Both the position numbers and the translations under genes were made by a program. Source: Kryptolebias marmoratus (lineage: Eukaryota > Chordata > Actinopteri > Cyprinodontiformes > Rivulidae). From it: 64,000 nucleotides of DNA. Shown here in pieces: positions 9,232 through 21,574 of this stretch. Every line of letters starts with the position of its first letter. Positions within the stretch are counted from its first letter, which is position 1. The notes under the pieces are model-generated. The model made no database searches and was not told the DNA's origin. It saw nothing but the letters and a program-made list of their open reading frames with translations. The DNA is taken from the NCBI RefSeq assembly GCF_001649575.2, contig NC_051434.1:5324980-5388979 (forward strand). The letters are read 5' to 3'.

Positions 9232-12200
9232 TTATGTGCATGAATTCTTGTGTTTCACCAAATCCCGTTTCCTTCTAAATGCCGCCTTACAAACTGAGCA
9301 GCTGAAAGGTAGATTTCCTGCGTGGCTCTTCACGTGTGGCTCTAAATAGCGTTTGTATCTGAAAGTTGCGTTACAGATGGAGCAGCTAAAAGGTCTGTCT
9401 TCTTTGTGAGTTCTTGCATGGTGTAAAAGAGTGGATTTGAATTTGAAACTCTCCTTGCAGACGGAGCAGCTGAAAGGTTTTTTTCCCGTGTGACTTTTCA
9501 TGTGAAAGCTGAGATTTGACTTGTAGCTGAAGCTCTGGCCACACACCGAGCAGCTGTAAGGCCTCTCTCCGGTGTGGGATCTTGTGTGTGATACTAAAGT
9601 GGATTTCCTTTTAAAGGCTGCATTGCAAAAAGAGCATATGAACGCTCTGTCCTCTGTGTGGATCTTTACGTGTTCCATTAAGTCCGGTTTTCTTTTAAAC
9701 GCTGCCTTACAAATTGAGCAGCCGAAAGGTTTTTCTCCTGTGTGATCCTTCATGTGATGAGTAAGACTTGACTTGTAGGTGAACCTCTGGCCGCAGACGG
9801 AACAGCTGAACGGCTTCTCTCCTGTGTGGATTCTCAAGTGTTCTTCTAAAGTCATTTTCCTTTTAAAAGCCGCACTACAAAAAGAGCACACAAAAGGCCT
9901 CTCCTCTGAGTGGATTTTTGAGTGTCCCATCAAATCTTGCTTTCTTTTAAATGCCGCCGTACAAACTGAGCAGCTGTACGGTTTCTCTTCACTGTGACAT
10001 TTCATGTGACGGGTTACAGCAGATTTGTGACTGAAGCCTTGGCCGCAGACTGAGCAGCTGTACGGCGTCTCTCCGGTGTGGATTTTAATGTGCTCCATTA
10101 AAAGTTTTTCGCAGTGAAAAGCTTTGTTACAAAAGAAGCAGCTGTAAGGTTTATCTCCCGTGTGGATTCTCATGTGATATTTTAGACCTACCTTACTGCT
10201 TAGTTTCTGACCACAAAGGGAGCAACTGAAAGGCTTCTCTCCACTGTGGCTTATCATGTGTTGCAGTAAGCTCGTTTTTCTTGCAAAGGCTACCTCACAG
10301 ACAGAGCAGCTGAAAGGTTTGTCTGAACTGTGTATCCTCATGTGCTGCAATAAGTTATTTTTCCTGAAAAAAGCAGCTTCACAGACAGAGCAGCTGAAAG
10401 GTTTCTCCCCGCTGTGCGTCCTCATGTGTTCTACTAAAGAGTATCTCCTCGTAAAAGCTGCTTTACACACAGAGCAGCTGAACGGTTTCTCCCCAGTGTG
10501 GACTCTCATGTGTTGTATTACAGCAAATTTCCATGCAAAAGTTGCTTTACAGATGGAGCAGCTGAAAGGTTTTTCTCCTGTGTGGATTCTTCCGTGTTTG
10601 AACAGATCTGACCTCTGGCAGAACGTTTTTCCACATTCAGAGCAGCTGTAAAGCTTCTCACCGCTCTCACATCTTTTATCGTCTAAGCTGGGTTCACTGC
10701 TCTCCTCACAGCAGTTTCCATAACTGACATTTGCCCTTAAAGAATCTGATTCTAAATATCGATCAAGTTCCGGTCCCACAAAGTGTTCTCTGCTCTCCCC
10801 AATCTGGCTGAGACGAAGCTCTGAGGACTGAGGTTTTTCTTCATCATCTTCACTCTTAACAGGACAGAATATAAACTCTGTGATGTCAGCCTCCTCCTGT
10901 TCCTCTTTAATCTGCGGGGGCTTCTGGTCCTCCTGATCCAGACCGGGACTCCAGTTCTGCTGCTCAGGAGGAAACTCCTCTTTGACCACCAGCAGCTGCT
11001 GGACGTCTGCAGGAAACAGAAACAAGTTGAAGTTCTGAGACCACTGCTCAACGTTCTGCCACCCTCACCTTCAAAGCAACAAGTAGCAACAAGATGTCTG
11101 TAACATTTCTTGTCAAAAGCTCATTTTTCAGTCAAATAAGTCCGGTTAGTCATACCTGTCCCAGTGTTGTGTCTGAATGTGTTCAGAATAGCACGTTCAT
11201 ATTTTTGTGAATTTTGAACCTAATCAGTTAATTTTTCACTTGAGGAACCTGGTTATGTTAGGGTAACATAGCTTAAGACGGCAACATTTAACACTGTTCG
11301 GTTCAAAAGTGATACTGTAATCTTAGAGACCTTTAGGGCAATCCTGAGCTGCTTTGTGCAGAAAATATGTTGTCTTTTGTCTACCTGTGTAACCCACAGA
11401 GTCATATGAAGAGTTTTAACATTTCAGATATCTGTAGTCCCACTGTTAATAGTCATATAAATCATTGTAAACATCCAAAATTAAAACATATTCAGGTTAA
11501 AATATATGACTAGTAACAACTACATTGTAGATGCCTGAAATGAGAATTTTATTCTGTTTAGAATTGAATTTCAGGTACCTAAAACCTTCAATCTGTATAA
11601 GAAGAACTTGTGGATATCTGCAGCTGAAAGCCTAATACACATGAATAATAAATCTGACACATTTTGCTTCAGGAATAATGACAGCTGAGGTACATGAAAC
11701 ACTTAATAGACTGAAAAATATGAAGTTACTGATATCTGCATTAAAAACCACATCTTTAAGGATTATTTAGGCATATTTAACATATTTTTTCTTATACATT
11801 CTCAGCTTTGGAGACTTTGAAATCTAATATTTACTATTAGGAATGATATATTTGGATAAGTTCAATTCAGACTTGTCAGTAAGGGAAAAGTATTATCCTA
11901 ATAAGTAAAGATAGGAGTGCAGTTTGATCATATATTAAAACAGCCTGCAGAAAACAAATATTACATAAACACTGTTAATATGCTGATTGACAGATATTTA
12001 CTAAAACTGAACTTTTAAGAAGATTTTCTTGTGGGAACTTAATGGAACACAAACTAGACATAACAAATAAGAAAGCTCTAAAGGTTGAATCAGAACTTAA
12101 TTATCTGATTCCTATCAGTGGACAAAGATGGGTGAGAAATAGTTAAAGAGACGCAGAGGAACATGGATACCGTCAACGTCAGAATCCATCTTCTCGCTGA

Positions 12201-12246
12201 GTTTTGGCTCGTCCGCCTCAGTTGGCTGTCTTTTCTCCAGCGCCAT
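9232..12246 (-). CDS. C2H2 zinc-finger protein, 17 fingers, two exons
   Basis: Join of 9232-11006 and 12171-12246. The first exon reads MALEKRQPTEADEPKLSEK then MDSDVD (donor G/GTATCC, phase 1). The second reads [40 protein letters not shown] and [13 protein letters not shown], and 17 fingers fill residues 145 to the end (616 aa). The last finger ends HKNSC, so it is a C2HC variant. Fingers 9-11 and 12-14 are a three-finger duplication (KRKxDL, KRKxTL and YKSSL/YKSNL helices). The first-exon frame upstream of MALEKRQ is shifted by two bases relative to the 6358-6469 exon, so the start has moved. The inner MDSDVD is an alternative start. Closest relative in the window: the 18867 gene. Confidence 0.85.
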
Positions 12247-12384
12247 TAATATCTGATCCTCTGAGGTTTTCACATCACCGCATCCTGAACTCCACAATTC
12301 TTCATCTCCACGATCAGAAGCGCAGCCTGCTCTCCGTCGAAGCTTCGGTCTGACTCGCTCTTTTGTTCGGTCCCGACCCGCTGC

Positions 12385-12626
12385 TTTCAGCTAACACGCT
12401 AAGCTAACCGATCCGACTTCTTCGGCTTCCGGGAAACAAGTCGGCTAAAATAATTCATAAATAAGACCGAGAGCACAAAGGCCCTTCAGACGCGTTGACA
12501 GGAGACGCAAAATATTAGTTCAGCGTGGAGAATTCACACACTGAAAGAAAACGGTACTCCTACGAGAAAACCACTTCCGGGTTCACCGATGCCGATGATT
12601 GTTTTTATCCACTTTCAAAATAAGAG
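12385..12626 (-). promoter_or_regulatory. ZNF promoter unit 2
   Basis: In plus-strand order: ctaacacgctaagctaacc, gacttcttcggcttccgggaaacaag, cggctaaaataattca, then cacttccgggttcaccg and actttcaaaataagagc (12572-12626). On the gene strand the last part reads CTTATTTTGAAAG...ACCCGGAAGTG. The same order recurs upstream of most ZNF genes here. CCGGAAGT is the consensus core for ETS-family factors. Confidence 0.65.
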
Positions 12627-13638
12627 CTTGTCATAAGAATTATTAGAAAAAAAGACCATACACTATATATCCTAACTTTTAATCAAAACAACTCGTACTT
12701 TGGACTGAACAAATATTTTAAAATCATCAACAAAGTAACTTGACAAAAAATATTCAAAGTAATGCATGTTTTCTAATTTTACATGTTAAAATTACATTCT
12801 CTAGAGGCATTAATGTCTTATACATGCATGGGAAACATTAGGTATTTACTTTATTGGCAACAAAGGTCTATAAATATTGAGTGCATCAAGAACCTTTACA
12901 AGTATCCATCATTGAATTTAATTCCCCTGCAAGTGAACATAAAATGTTAAATTACTGCAACATCCTTGACAGTCCATCACATCCTGGATATCATGTTTGA
13001 ACTGTTACCCTCTGGAAGGCGTGTCAGGGCAATAAAGTCAAGGACAAAAAGACTGAAAGACAGTTTTAACAATACAGCAATTATTACACTATATTATGCA
13101 ATGACTAGATTCCCACAGAGGAATCAACACATTTTGTCATAACAGAAGTGCAATATTCAGTACAATATATTTTTAAGTGCTGTTTATTTTATTTTTGCAT
13201 TTTCTTTACTTGTAATGCTTTTATTTTTCCTTTCTATACTTTAGATTCTTATAAAATTTCATTGAATTGTGTATCACAAAAACAATAACATCTTATCTAT
13301 GACAAAAGAACGAGTGACAGTTCTGGTGAAGCTACACAGCAAACGACCCCTATCGAAAAATGATGTCTTCTGCGACGAGCTCTGACCTAACCATTAAATA
13401 TTTGTGTCACTTGATTTATAAGGTAATGACAATAAATATTTTAATAAATAACAAAAAATTAATTAACATAAATACAGCAAAATGCAATAAATATAATGAA
13501 TGAGTGGTGTAAGAAGTACACAATTAAACATCATCAAGCTGAAAAACATCCTGAAATGAGACATGGACAGCAGGTTTGTTTCTCTTTGAGTTCATCATTC
13601 GTAGTATCAGTCTCTAAACACCAGCTGTAATCTCAGCT
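12627..13638. other. Intergenic stretch containing a LINE fragment
   Basis: 12985-13340 is LINE debris (own entry). The remainder is AT-rich with no recognisable exon. 13560-13638 is probably the 3' flank of the short ZNF exon. Confidence 0.45.
12985..13340 (+). mobile_element. Decayed LINE 3' fragment
   Basis: It contains gttaccctctggaaggcgtgtcagggcaataaagtcaagg, the nucleotide version of an LPSGRR-like peptide. It ends ...ttgtgtatcacaaaaacaataaca. It matches 640-970 in content and orientation. The frame is interrupted. Confidence 0.5.
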
Positions 13639-14231
13639 TCATTCCTTGCCTGAAGTGATGTGCTGACGTGCTTTGGCTGCTGAGGCCCAAGCAAATTTCT
13701 GGTCCCAGCTGAACAGCTTCTCTTCAGTGTGGGTCCTCATGTGCTGCAGTAAAGTATATTTAGTTAGGAAGGCAACTTTACAAACGGAGCAGCTGAAAGG
13801 TTTCACTCCAGAGTGGGTTCTTGTGTGTAGCACGAGAGAGGTTTTCAGTTTGAACGTTGTCTTACAAATGGAGCAGCTGAAAGGTTTTTCTCCTGTGTCG
13901 ATTGTGTTGTGTGTTAGCAGATCTGGCTGATAAATGTCTGGAGATCTTGAAGATTTGTCTTCAGGATGTGATTCTAAATATTGATCTGGTTCTGGTTCCA
14001 CAGAGTCTCTGTTCTTCTCAGTCTGGATAAGATGAAGCTCTGAGGACTGAGGTTTTTCTTCATCATCTTCAAACTTCACAGAGACAGAACTGATTGTGGA
14101 CTGTGTTGAATCAGCCTCCTTATGTTTTCCTTTCATCTGTAAAGACTTCTGGTCCTCCTGGTCCAGTCTGGGACTCCAGTTCTGCTGCTCAGGAGGAGAT
14201 TCATGTTTGGAAACTAAGACCTGCTGGACGT
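13639..14231 (-). CDS. Short C2H2 zinc-finger exon, 2 complete fingers
   Basis: Exon from the ctgcag acceptor at 14231 (phase 1). It carries [45 protein letters not shown] and an acidic spacer, then jumps directly into the helix half of a first finger (YQPDLLTHNTIDTGEKP). Two normal fingers follow: [23 protein letters not shown] and FSCSVCKVAFLTKYTLLQHMRTH. The tail decays into TEEKLFSWDQKFAW and stops. The Cys half of finger 1 is deleted. Length fits the 17590-17608 first exon (612 nt together). It could make a small two-finger protein or be a decaying pseudogene. Confidence 0.6.
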
Positions 14232-14769
14232 CTGCAGAAAACAGAGACACAAACAGGTTACAGAGAACAGTTTTTTGTCATCAATAAAACTATCACTGAC
14301 ATAATTTCAGTCAAGTATTTTTCTAAACGTTTGGTTTTAAAATATAAAAGATATATTTTGTGTGTCCAAAAAATTTACTTCACACATCCATGTCTTGTTG
14401 GTGGTAACGGGTAAGAATGAAGCAAAGATACTTGACTATGTAGTATTACTTTTGAATTTACATAATTAGAAAAAATAAGTATCAATATTCAGCTGATTTA
14501 TATCCTCTCTTCTCAAAAAAACGTGTGAAAAAGTAAAATCACTGAAAGACTGTCATCAACCTGGAGAACTATTGCTCAAGACAATGTAGAAAAAATTCCA
14601 AGAAACACTGGCTCACAGGAACAATGGTGTGGATCAGACTTTTTAAATGTTAGTTTAAACCAAACCCGTGGATCAACAAAGCAGAACGACTCTACTGCGT
14701 CTTTTCATGTGCTCCTTTGTGACACTTCACATGAAACCCAAACTTACAGAAAACTGTACAGCTGAAAGA
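14232..14769. other. Spacer with fossil fingers at the right edge
   Basis: 14690-14769 retains relics of fingers downstream of the 14770 stop (ctttgtgacacttcacatgaaa, aaactgtacagctgaaag). The remainder shows no exon, promoter box or element I recognise. Confidence 0.4.
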
Positions 14770-15824
14770 TTATTTACCTTTATGAGATCTTATGTGCTCC
14801 ATATAATGCAGTTTCTTTCCAAACACAGCTTTACAAACTGAGCAACTGAAAGGTTTCCCGCAGTGGGTTCTTGTGTGTCGTTCAAACGTTGCTCTCCATT
14901 TGAAAGCTGACTGACAGATGGAACAGGTGAAAGGCTTCTCTCCACTGTGAGTTTTTGTGTGTAGTACAAGACTTTGTTTCCGGTTGAAAGCTGCCTGACA
15001 GATGGAACAGATGAAGGGTTTCTCTCCGGTGTGAAGTCGTATATGAGACGTTAGACTGGACCTGTGAACAAAGCTTCGACCACAGATTGGGCAGTTGTTA
15101 GGTTTTGTGTGACGACTCATGTGAGAAATTAGGCAGTTCTTCCTGCTAAACTCTTTACCGCAAACAGTGCAGCTGTAAGATTCTTGTCTAGCGTGGACTC
15201 TCATGTGTCGCACTAAGCGATATTTAAATAAAAAAGCTGCTTTACAAACAGAGCAGCTGAAAGGTGTTTCTCTGTTGTGCATTTTCACGTGATGCACTAA
15301 GCGATATTTAAATGCAAAAGTTGCTTTGCAGTCAGAGCAGGTGAAAGGTTTTTCCCCTGTGTGGATTCTGTTGTGTCGAACCAAAGATGACTTGCGTTTG
15401 AATGTTTTACCACATTTAGTGCAGCTATAAATCTTCTTACTGCTCTCAGATCTTCTATCACCTGCAGAAACTTTGTTTTTTCTGACAGAGTTTAAACGTG
15501 ACTGAGGTTCACTGTGCTCCTCCCAGTTTCCATCACTGACATCCGTCTCTGAAGAATCTGAAGTTTTGTCTTTAAAGTTTGATTCCACGTACTGATCTGG
15601 ATGTGGTTTTGGTCCCACGATGTCTCTGTTCTTCTCAGTCTTGCTGGGATGAAGCTCTTCATCATCCTCATTGTTCACGGGTACAGAACTGGACTTAAAT
15701 ATTTCAGCTTCTTCTTTTTCTTGATTAATGCCTGGGGGCTTTAGGTCCTCCTGGTCCAGTCTGGGACTCCAGAGTTGCTGCTCTGGAGGAAACTCCTCTT
15801 TGGTCACAGACAGCTGATTGATGT
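14770..15824 (-). CDS. C2H2 zinc-finger protein exon, 8 fingers
   Basis: Exon from a cctag acceptor at 15824 (phase 1): DINQLSVTKEEFPPEQQLWSP, DQEDLKPPGINQEKEEAEI and an acidic spacer. Eight fingers run from YSCTKCGKTFKRKSSLVRH to [19 protein letters not shown], ending SHKGK-stop. Finger 5 (NNCPICGRSFVHRSSLTSH) has the short linker TKPNN, and finger 8 follows a shortened linker (THCGKP). Together with the 17590-17608 first exon it is 1074 nt (357 aa). I found no nearer first exon, so the promoter at 17.8 kb may serve this exon as well as the 13639 and 16540 exons. The frame upstream to 16062 is intron. Confidence 0.8.
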
Positions 15825-16369
15825 CTAGGAAACAGAAACACAGACAAGTTACAGGAAATCTGTCTATTTTGGTGGAATAATAAGATCTCAAAGCAAGAGT
15901 CACACATCTTTCTAAATTGTGTTTCATCTGCAAGGGCACATGGAAGATGGTTTCGGACCAAACAGTTATCAGGACTTTTTGAGAGTTAAAAGGACCAAAG
16001 TGTCTGCTTCTGGAGCTTCTGGGGAAGGTTGTGATTGCACAACACTTGACTGAGGACACCATAGTTGGGCATCTTTAGTTTAGTTTTATGGAAATCCGTA
16101 GCAGTTAAGTAGATCTTACTTTAGCAAAGCTACTGCGGTTTTAATAGTGTCTGTGCTAGAAAGCATTCATCTTCCTTAACCAATAAACATAAGCTTACTT
16201 GTGGACCAATCACCTATTGAGTAAAGAAAAGTAAAAAAAAATCAATTCTGTCAAAAACTTTTGCTCATGACATTTTTTTAAAAAGTTACAAGAAAATTGG
16301 CTCACAGGTAATTTATTTTTTCAAATGAATTTCATTCAATACATTTAATACATTAAGGACAACACTGAA

Positions 16370-16539
16370 TGCTTTGGCTGCTGACAGCCGAGCAGCTTCA
16401 CATCATCTGTGATAAAATGTATTGAAAGGTCGCTTTACGAACAGAGCAGCTGAAAAGTCTTCCTCCTTTGTGAAGCTTCATGTGAGCTGTGAAAACTAAC
16501 CTTACTGAAGCTCTGACCACAAAGAGTACAGGTGAATAA
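16370..16539 (-). other. Fossil fingers in the 3' flank of the 16540 exon
   Basis: After the GK-stop of the 16540 exon the minus strand still reads as a decayed GQ-type finger (tcacctgtactctttgtggtcagagcttcag is recognisable) and then finger-helix pieces down to about 16370. All are frameshifted. Confidence 0.6.
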
Positions 16540-17608
16540 TTATTTACCTCTATGGACTCTTATGTGTTCCACAAAATGCTCTTTCGTTCCAAAAGCCGCC
16601 CAACAAACTGAGCAGCTGAAAGGTTTTTCTCCTCTGTTGATTCTGTTGTGTCCTAAATGATCTGACCTGCAGACGTCTGAAAGGTCTGAAGTTTTATCTT
16701 CAAGGTTTGAGTCTAAATATTGATCTGGATCTGGCCCCACAGAGTCTCTGTTCTCCTTGGTCCGACTGAGATGAAGATCTGAGGACTGAGGCTTCTCTTC
16801 ATCATCTTCACTCTTTGGACTGACAGGGCTGAATATAAACTCTGTGATGTCAGCCTCCTCCTCTTCCTCTTTAACCTGTGGGGGGTTCTGGTCCTCCTGA
16901 TCCAGTCTGGGACTCCAGTTTTGTCGCTCAGAAGGAAACTCCTCTTTGATCACCAACAGCTGCTGGACATCTGCAAAACAAGTTATAAAGATTTCTGATA
17001 TAATTACATAAATTCAGTCATGTTTTTGTCTAATTTGACAGATTTAAAACTTAAAAAAAATATATTTCAGTCTGGCTGAAATGTTTACCTAATTGATCTT
17101 CTGTCACTTTCACTTTGAAAGTAGCAACACGCTGTCTGTAATACTTCTTGTCAAAACTCTTTGCAAAGCTAAAAAATGTAGCATTTTCTCTCTCAACTCA
17201 TTACTCTGTTAAAGTAATGGCATTCAGTAATTTTTGTGAGTGGCCCATGCTGCTTCATGTGAGTTACTTTAATGTGAATTTTAGGGTGAGCACAGGTTTT
17301 AGGTTTTTGTTGTGTGCTCCGATGCTGGTGTCCTGGAGTGGCCTTTGTCTGAATGTTTTTTACATTGTTGGAGCCGATTTCCTGTTTATTTGTATTGTTT
17401 GGTGTCTCCGAATCAATATTTAAAAGTTGTAGTCCCGTGGTTTTAAGGAAAAACTTTTATTTAGAACTACAGACATTCAAGAAATACACGCCTTTCATGC
17501 TTTCATCCATCATAGGTGCAAAATAGTCATTAGTTTCAGCCTTAGTGTAAATACAAAACAAATTGTTTTAAAAATGTATAAGATTGTACCATCAACTTGA
17601 GAGTCCAT
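16540..17608 (-). CDS. Short ZNF with one complete finger, two exons
   Basis: Join of 16540-16970 and 17590-17608. The first exon is only ATGGACTCTCAAGTTGATG (MDSQVD, donor G/GTACAA, phase 1). Exon 2 gives [47 protein letters not shown], then VCRSDHLGHNRINRGEKP and a single finger, FSCSVCWAAFGTKEHFVEH, ending HRGK-stop. 450 nt, 149 aa. The array appears collapsed: helix half of finger 1 joined to the typical last finger. The Cys half of finger 1 is lost at the same place as in the 13639 exon. Could be a finger-poor regulator built mainly of the acidic domain, or a pseudogene with an open frame. Confidence 0.65.
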
Positions 17609-17754
17609 CTGCTCATTGTGTGCTGGTTTGTCCTCCTCGGTTAGTTGTCTTTTCTCCAGTGCTTTTAACACCTGAACTTGTGAGGTTTTAACTCGATCAC
17701 AGCTGAAAGTTTCCTCCTTTTAAGATCCATCAGAAACAGTCTGCTTTCCCTTGG

Positions 17755-17990
17755 AGCTAACAAGCTAACACTTAAGATTTTTGTCGCTTCTGGACAAGTC
17801 AACTAAATGTATTCACAAAAAAAACGAGATAAAGAGCAATACTCCCATTTAGAGACGTTTAGAATATACATAAAAGACTGACTTAGTAAGAAGAATGAAC
17901 ACACTGGGAGAATAAGCCTTTTGTTTACAGCTAATGCTGCTTCGAAAAAAGTCACTTCCGGTGTTGCGCCGGTGTTACGTCGAGCCGCGT
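17755..17990 (-). promoter_or_regulatory. ZNF promoter unit 3
   Basis: It holds gctaacaagctaacact, tttgtcgcttctggacaagtcaactaaa and a distal gtcacttccggtgttgcgcc. Compared with the other units the TTATTTTGAAA box is not visible. It lies 150-380 bp upstream of the MDSQVD exon. Confidence 0.5.
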
Positions 17991-18866
17991 CCCCCCATCA
18001 TTAAGGACTTTTTTTGTTTGTTGCTTATTTTCTCCTGTTTTTTTATAATCTTTATTAAAAAAAAAACAGAATACAAAACAAAACAATACGGAACAATTTA
18101 ACGTAATAACGCATCATTAAGGACTTGTTGGTATATTAATTTGTTCCCATGTTATGGAGAAATATTTGGTTCCGCCCTGGTAAGTTTGGCAAAAAAAGAG
18201 CACGTTTCCAAATCCACAGGACTTGTTGTCCATGAAAAGAGGAATAAAAGCCTGACACAGTTTGTATTGCGTGAATCTTTGTTTATTGTGTTATTTTATT
18301 GTTGAGCAGATTCCTGCATGCGGAGTCACCAGCTCTGCGAGAATCTGCTAAAAAGAGCAAACATCTTAAAAATTACTGGAATAATTAACCGTGACGAGGA
18401 TACTTTCTAACCCGAAACATGTTTGCTTATTTTATGTTCATTTTGGTGGCAAAATAAAATATGTTAAAAGAAGTTAAATGGTATGTGTGTTAAAGTTAAA
18501 CTATGTGTCATGGACTAACTAGGTTTGGGGAATACACTTTACTGATGACTGCTTTTATTTTTTTTACTACTTAAACAAAACACGTTTTACATTTAAACAA
18601 CTGTGAAAGTTTCTCTGAGGAGGTAATTTAAGAAAGCAACAACACATTTTGCACTTATGTTCATTTATTCTGAAATCCCACAAGTTATGAAAACACTGAT
18701 TTCTAACACACAAATAACACAGAACATCCAGTTACAACAAAAATTATGACGAAAAATGCATTTTTCCATGATTTTTCTGAAGAATGTTAAACAAAGAAGT
18801 TTTAAAATAGGAAATAAACTGTCTAACCATCTTAAAGCTTTGATCACAGATTGAACAGCAAATGGG
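17991..18866. other. Intergenic stretch, only a poly(A) signal seen
   Basis: 18664-18669 is AATAAA on the minus strand for the 18867 gene. The run at about 18040-18100 (ttttataatctttatt, poly-A, cagaatacaaaacaaaac) may be the end of a retroelement. I see no exon. Confidence 0.4.
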
Positions 18867-21520
18867 TTATTTATCTGTATGGATTATTGTGTGTTTTACT
18901 AAAGCTTGTTTCCTTCTGAATACTGCCTTACAAACTGAGCAGCTGAAGGGGAGTTTTCCCGCATGGCTTCTTATGTGTGGTTCCAAACAGTGTTTCCATT
19001 TGAAAGTCGCGTTACAGATGGAGCAGCTAAAAGGTCTCTCTTCTTTGTGGATTCTCGTGTGGTGTAAAAAAGCAGATTTAAATTTGAAGCCCTCCTTACA
19101 GATGGAGCAGCTGAAAGGTTTCTCTTCGTGGGTTTTTGTGTGTTGCAAAAAAGCTGTCTTCCATTTGAAGGTTTCCTTACAGACGGAGCAGCTAAAAGGT
19201 TTTTCTCTCGTATGTTCTTTCTTGTGATAACTCAGATGGGACCTGTAACTGAAGCTATGGCCACAGACGGAGCAGCTGAACGGCTTATCTCCGGTGTGGA
19301 TTCTCAAGTGTTCTTCTAAAGTGCATTTTCTTTTAAAAGCTGCACTACAGAAAGAACATATGAAAGGCCTTTCCTCTGTGTGGATCTTCAGGTGTCCCAT
19401 CAAATCGTGTTTTCTTTTAAAGGCTGCCGTACAAACTGAGCAGCTGTACGGTTTCTCTTCGCTGTGACATTTCATGTGACGGGTTACAGCGTATTTGTGT
19501 CTGAAATTTAGGCCACAGACTGAGCAGCTGTATGGTGTCTCTACAGTGTGGGTTTTTAGATGTTCCCTTAAATTAGTTTCACAATGAAAAGCTTTGTTAC
19601 AAGACAAGCAGCTGTAAGGTTTTTCTCCTGTGTGGATTCTCATGTGATAATTTAGACCTTCCTTACTACTGAGCTTCTGACCACAAAGGGAGCAGCTGAA
19701 AGGCTTCTCTCCACTGTGCCTTATCATGTGTTGCTGTAAGCCACTTTTCCTTGCAAAGGCTGCCTCACAAACAGAGCAGCTGAATGGTTTCTCTCCAGTG
19801 TGCCGTCTCAAGTGATAATTTAGACCTGTCTTACTACTCAGCTTCTGACCACAAACAGAGCAGCTGAAAGGTTTTTCTCCGCTGTGCCTTTTCATGTGTT
19901 GCAGTAAGCTGGTTTTCCTCCCAAACGCAGCTTCACAGACAGAGCAGCTGAAAGGTTTCTCTCCGCTGTGCGTCCTCATGTGCTGTACTAATGCGTACCT
20001 CCATGCGAAAGCTGCTTCGCAGACAGAGCAGCTGAAAGGTTTCTCTCCTGTGTGGATTCTCATGTGTTGCACGACAGCATGTTTCCATGCGAAAACTGCT
20101 TTACACACAGAGCAGCTGAAAGGTTTTTCTCCTGTGTGGACTCTGCCATGTTTTAACAAAGCTGACCTCTGGCAGAACGTTTTACCACATTCAGAGCAGC
20201 TGTAAAGCTTCTCACCGCTCTCACATCTTGTATCACCTACAGGAACTGTTTTATTTCTCACAAAGCTGAAAACTGAAGGAGGTTCGTTGTTCTCCGAGTT
20301 GTCATCTAATTTGTCTTTAGAATCTGACTCTAAATACTGATCTGGTTCTGGTCCCACAGAGTTTCTGTTCTCGGTCTTGCTGGGATAAAGTTCTGAGAGC
20401 TGAGGCTTTTCTTCATCATCTTCACTCTTCACAGGGACAGGGTTGAATATAAACTCTGTGATATCGGCCTCCTCCTCTTCCTCTTTAACTTGTGGGTCCT
20501 CCTGGTCCAGTCTGGGACTCCAGTTCTGCTGCTCAGGAGGAAACTCCTCTTTAATGCCTGCAGGAGACAAACACAAACAATGCATGAAAGACATTATGTC
20601 ATAACAAGATAATTTAAATTTTTACTAATTTCCATTCATCACTAACAGCAACTAGATTTGTGCACGAAAAAGAAACTAAAAAAATTGTAAAAAGCAACTT
20701 TATGCCATAAATAAATTCATAAATTCAGTCCAAACTTTTAAATTTAAAAAGGTAAAGGTTTCCTTCTGGCTTAGGTTTTGATGTTAATGTATCCATCATG
20801 TTTATATTACATGATGCTTTATGTGAATTATGGGCACAACTTCTGGTAAATGCATTTTTTATACAAACTTTCTCTCTCAGAACAACTGCTGATGCAGTTT
20901 TTAAGTGTTTATCTAACTTAGATTAGATAAACACTATCAACAGTGTTGAGCACAAACATGTTTAAAAAGCAACTTTAAGTTTATCTAATAAATATTACAA
21001 CAGCCAGTTAAGCATTTTTAAAGACATCTTTAACTTAATTTTCTTAAAGTCTCAGCTTTGGAGGCTTTGAAATGTAATTTTAACTAATATGATTTTTTTT
21101 TTTTGGTGATCTAATTTAAACTCTGACTTGAAGGTATGTCTATCTGAACAGGAGGAAATGCATTTTCTAAAAACGTAAAGATAGGCCTACTGTAAGTAAA
21201 AATCAAATTATACTAATATGACAACTATAATGTTATTTGACATTAATCACCTATCAAAACATAACCTTTTTATTTTTTTTATACAGCCAGTCCCTTTATT
21301 TTTTAAAAGACTGGGAGGAAATTCTGAACAAATCACCTCTGATATAAACAGCAATTTAACCTTATTAATTAACTCTGTTGTGAAATGCGACAAAATATTC
21401 TGTGAAGCTGTCAGGTGAATCTTAACCTGATCGACGGACAAAGGTAACAAAATGTTGTTACTCATAATAATGATAATAAACAGGTAGAGAGAAGCAGGTA
21501 CCATCAACACGAGAGTCCAT
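18867..21520 (-). CDS. C2H2 zinc-finger protein, 16 fingers, two exons
   Basis: Join of 18867-20557 and 21502-21520. First exon MDSRVD with donor G/GTACCT (phase 1). Exon 2 begins G/GCATTAAAGAGGAG, so the junction reads [16 protein letters not shown]; the DVQQLLV part of the family is missing, and the acceptor sits at the following residues. Then DPQVKEEEEEADI and [11 protein letters not shown], and 16 fingers fill residues 125-567 (569 aa). Fingers 4-5 and 6-7 are a two-finger tandem repeat (CEAAF...QHM then CGQKLSSK...LNYH). Overall the array parallels the 17-finger 9232 protein, but the three-finger duplication of that gene is absent and this two-finger one is private. Confidence 0.85.
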
Positions 21521-21574
21521 GTTATGTCCTCACTGTTGCTCCTCTCGCTCGTTTCTTCGGTCCCGACCCGTTGT

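Noticed and set aside
9232..12246. KRAB, SCAN or BTB domain at the ZNF N-termini
   Set aside because: None of their signature residues are present; the domain is the fish-type acidic [16 protein letters not shown] region.
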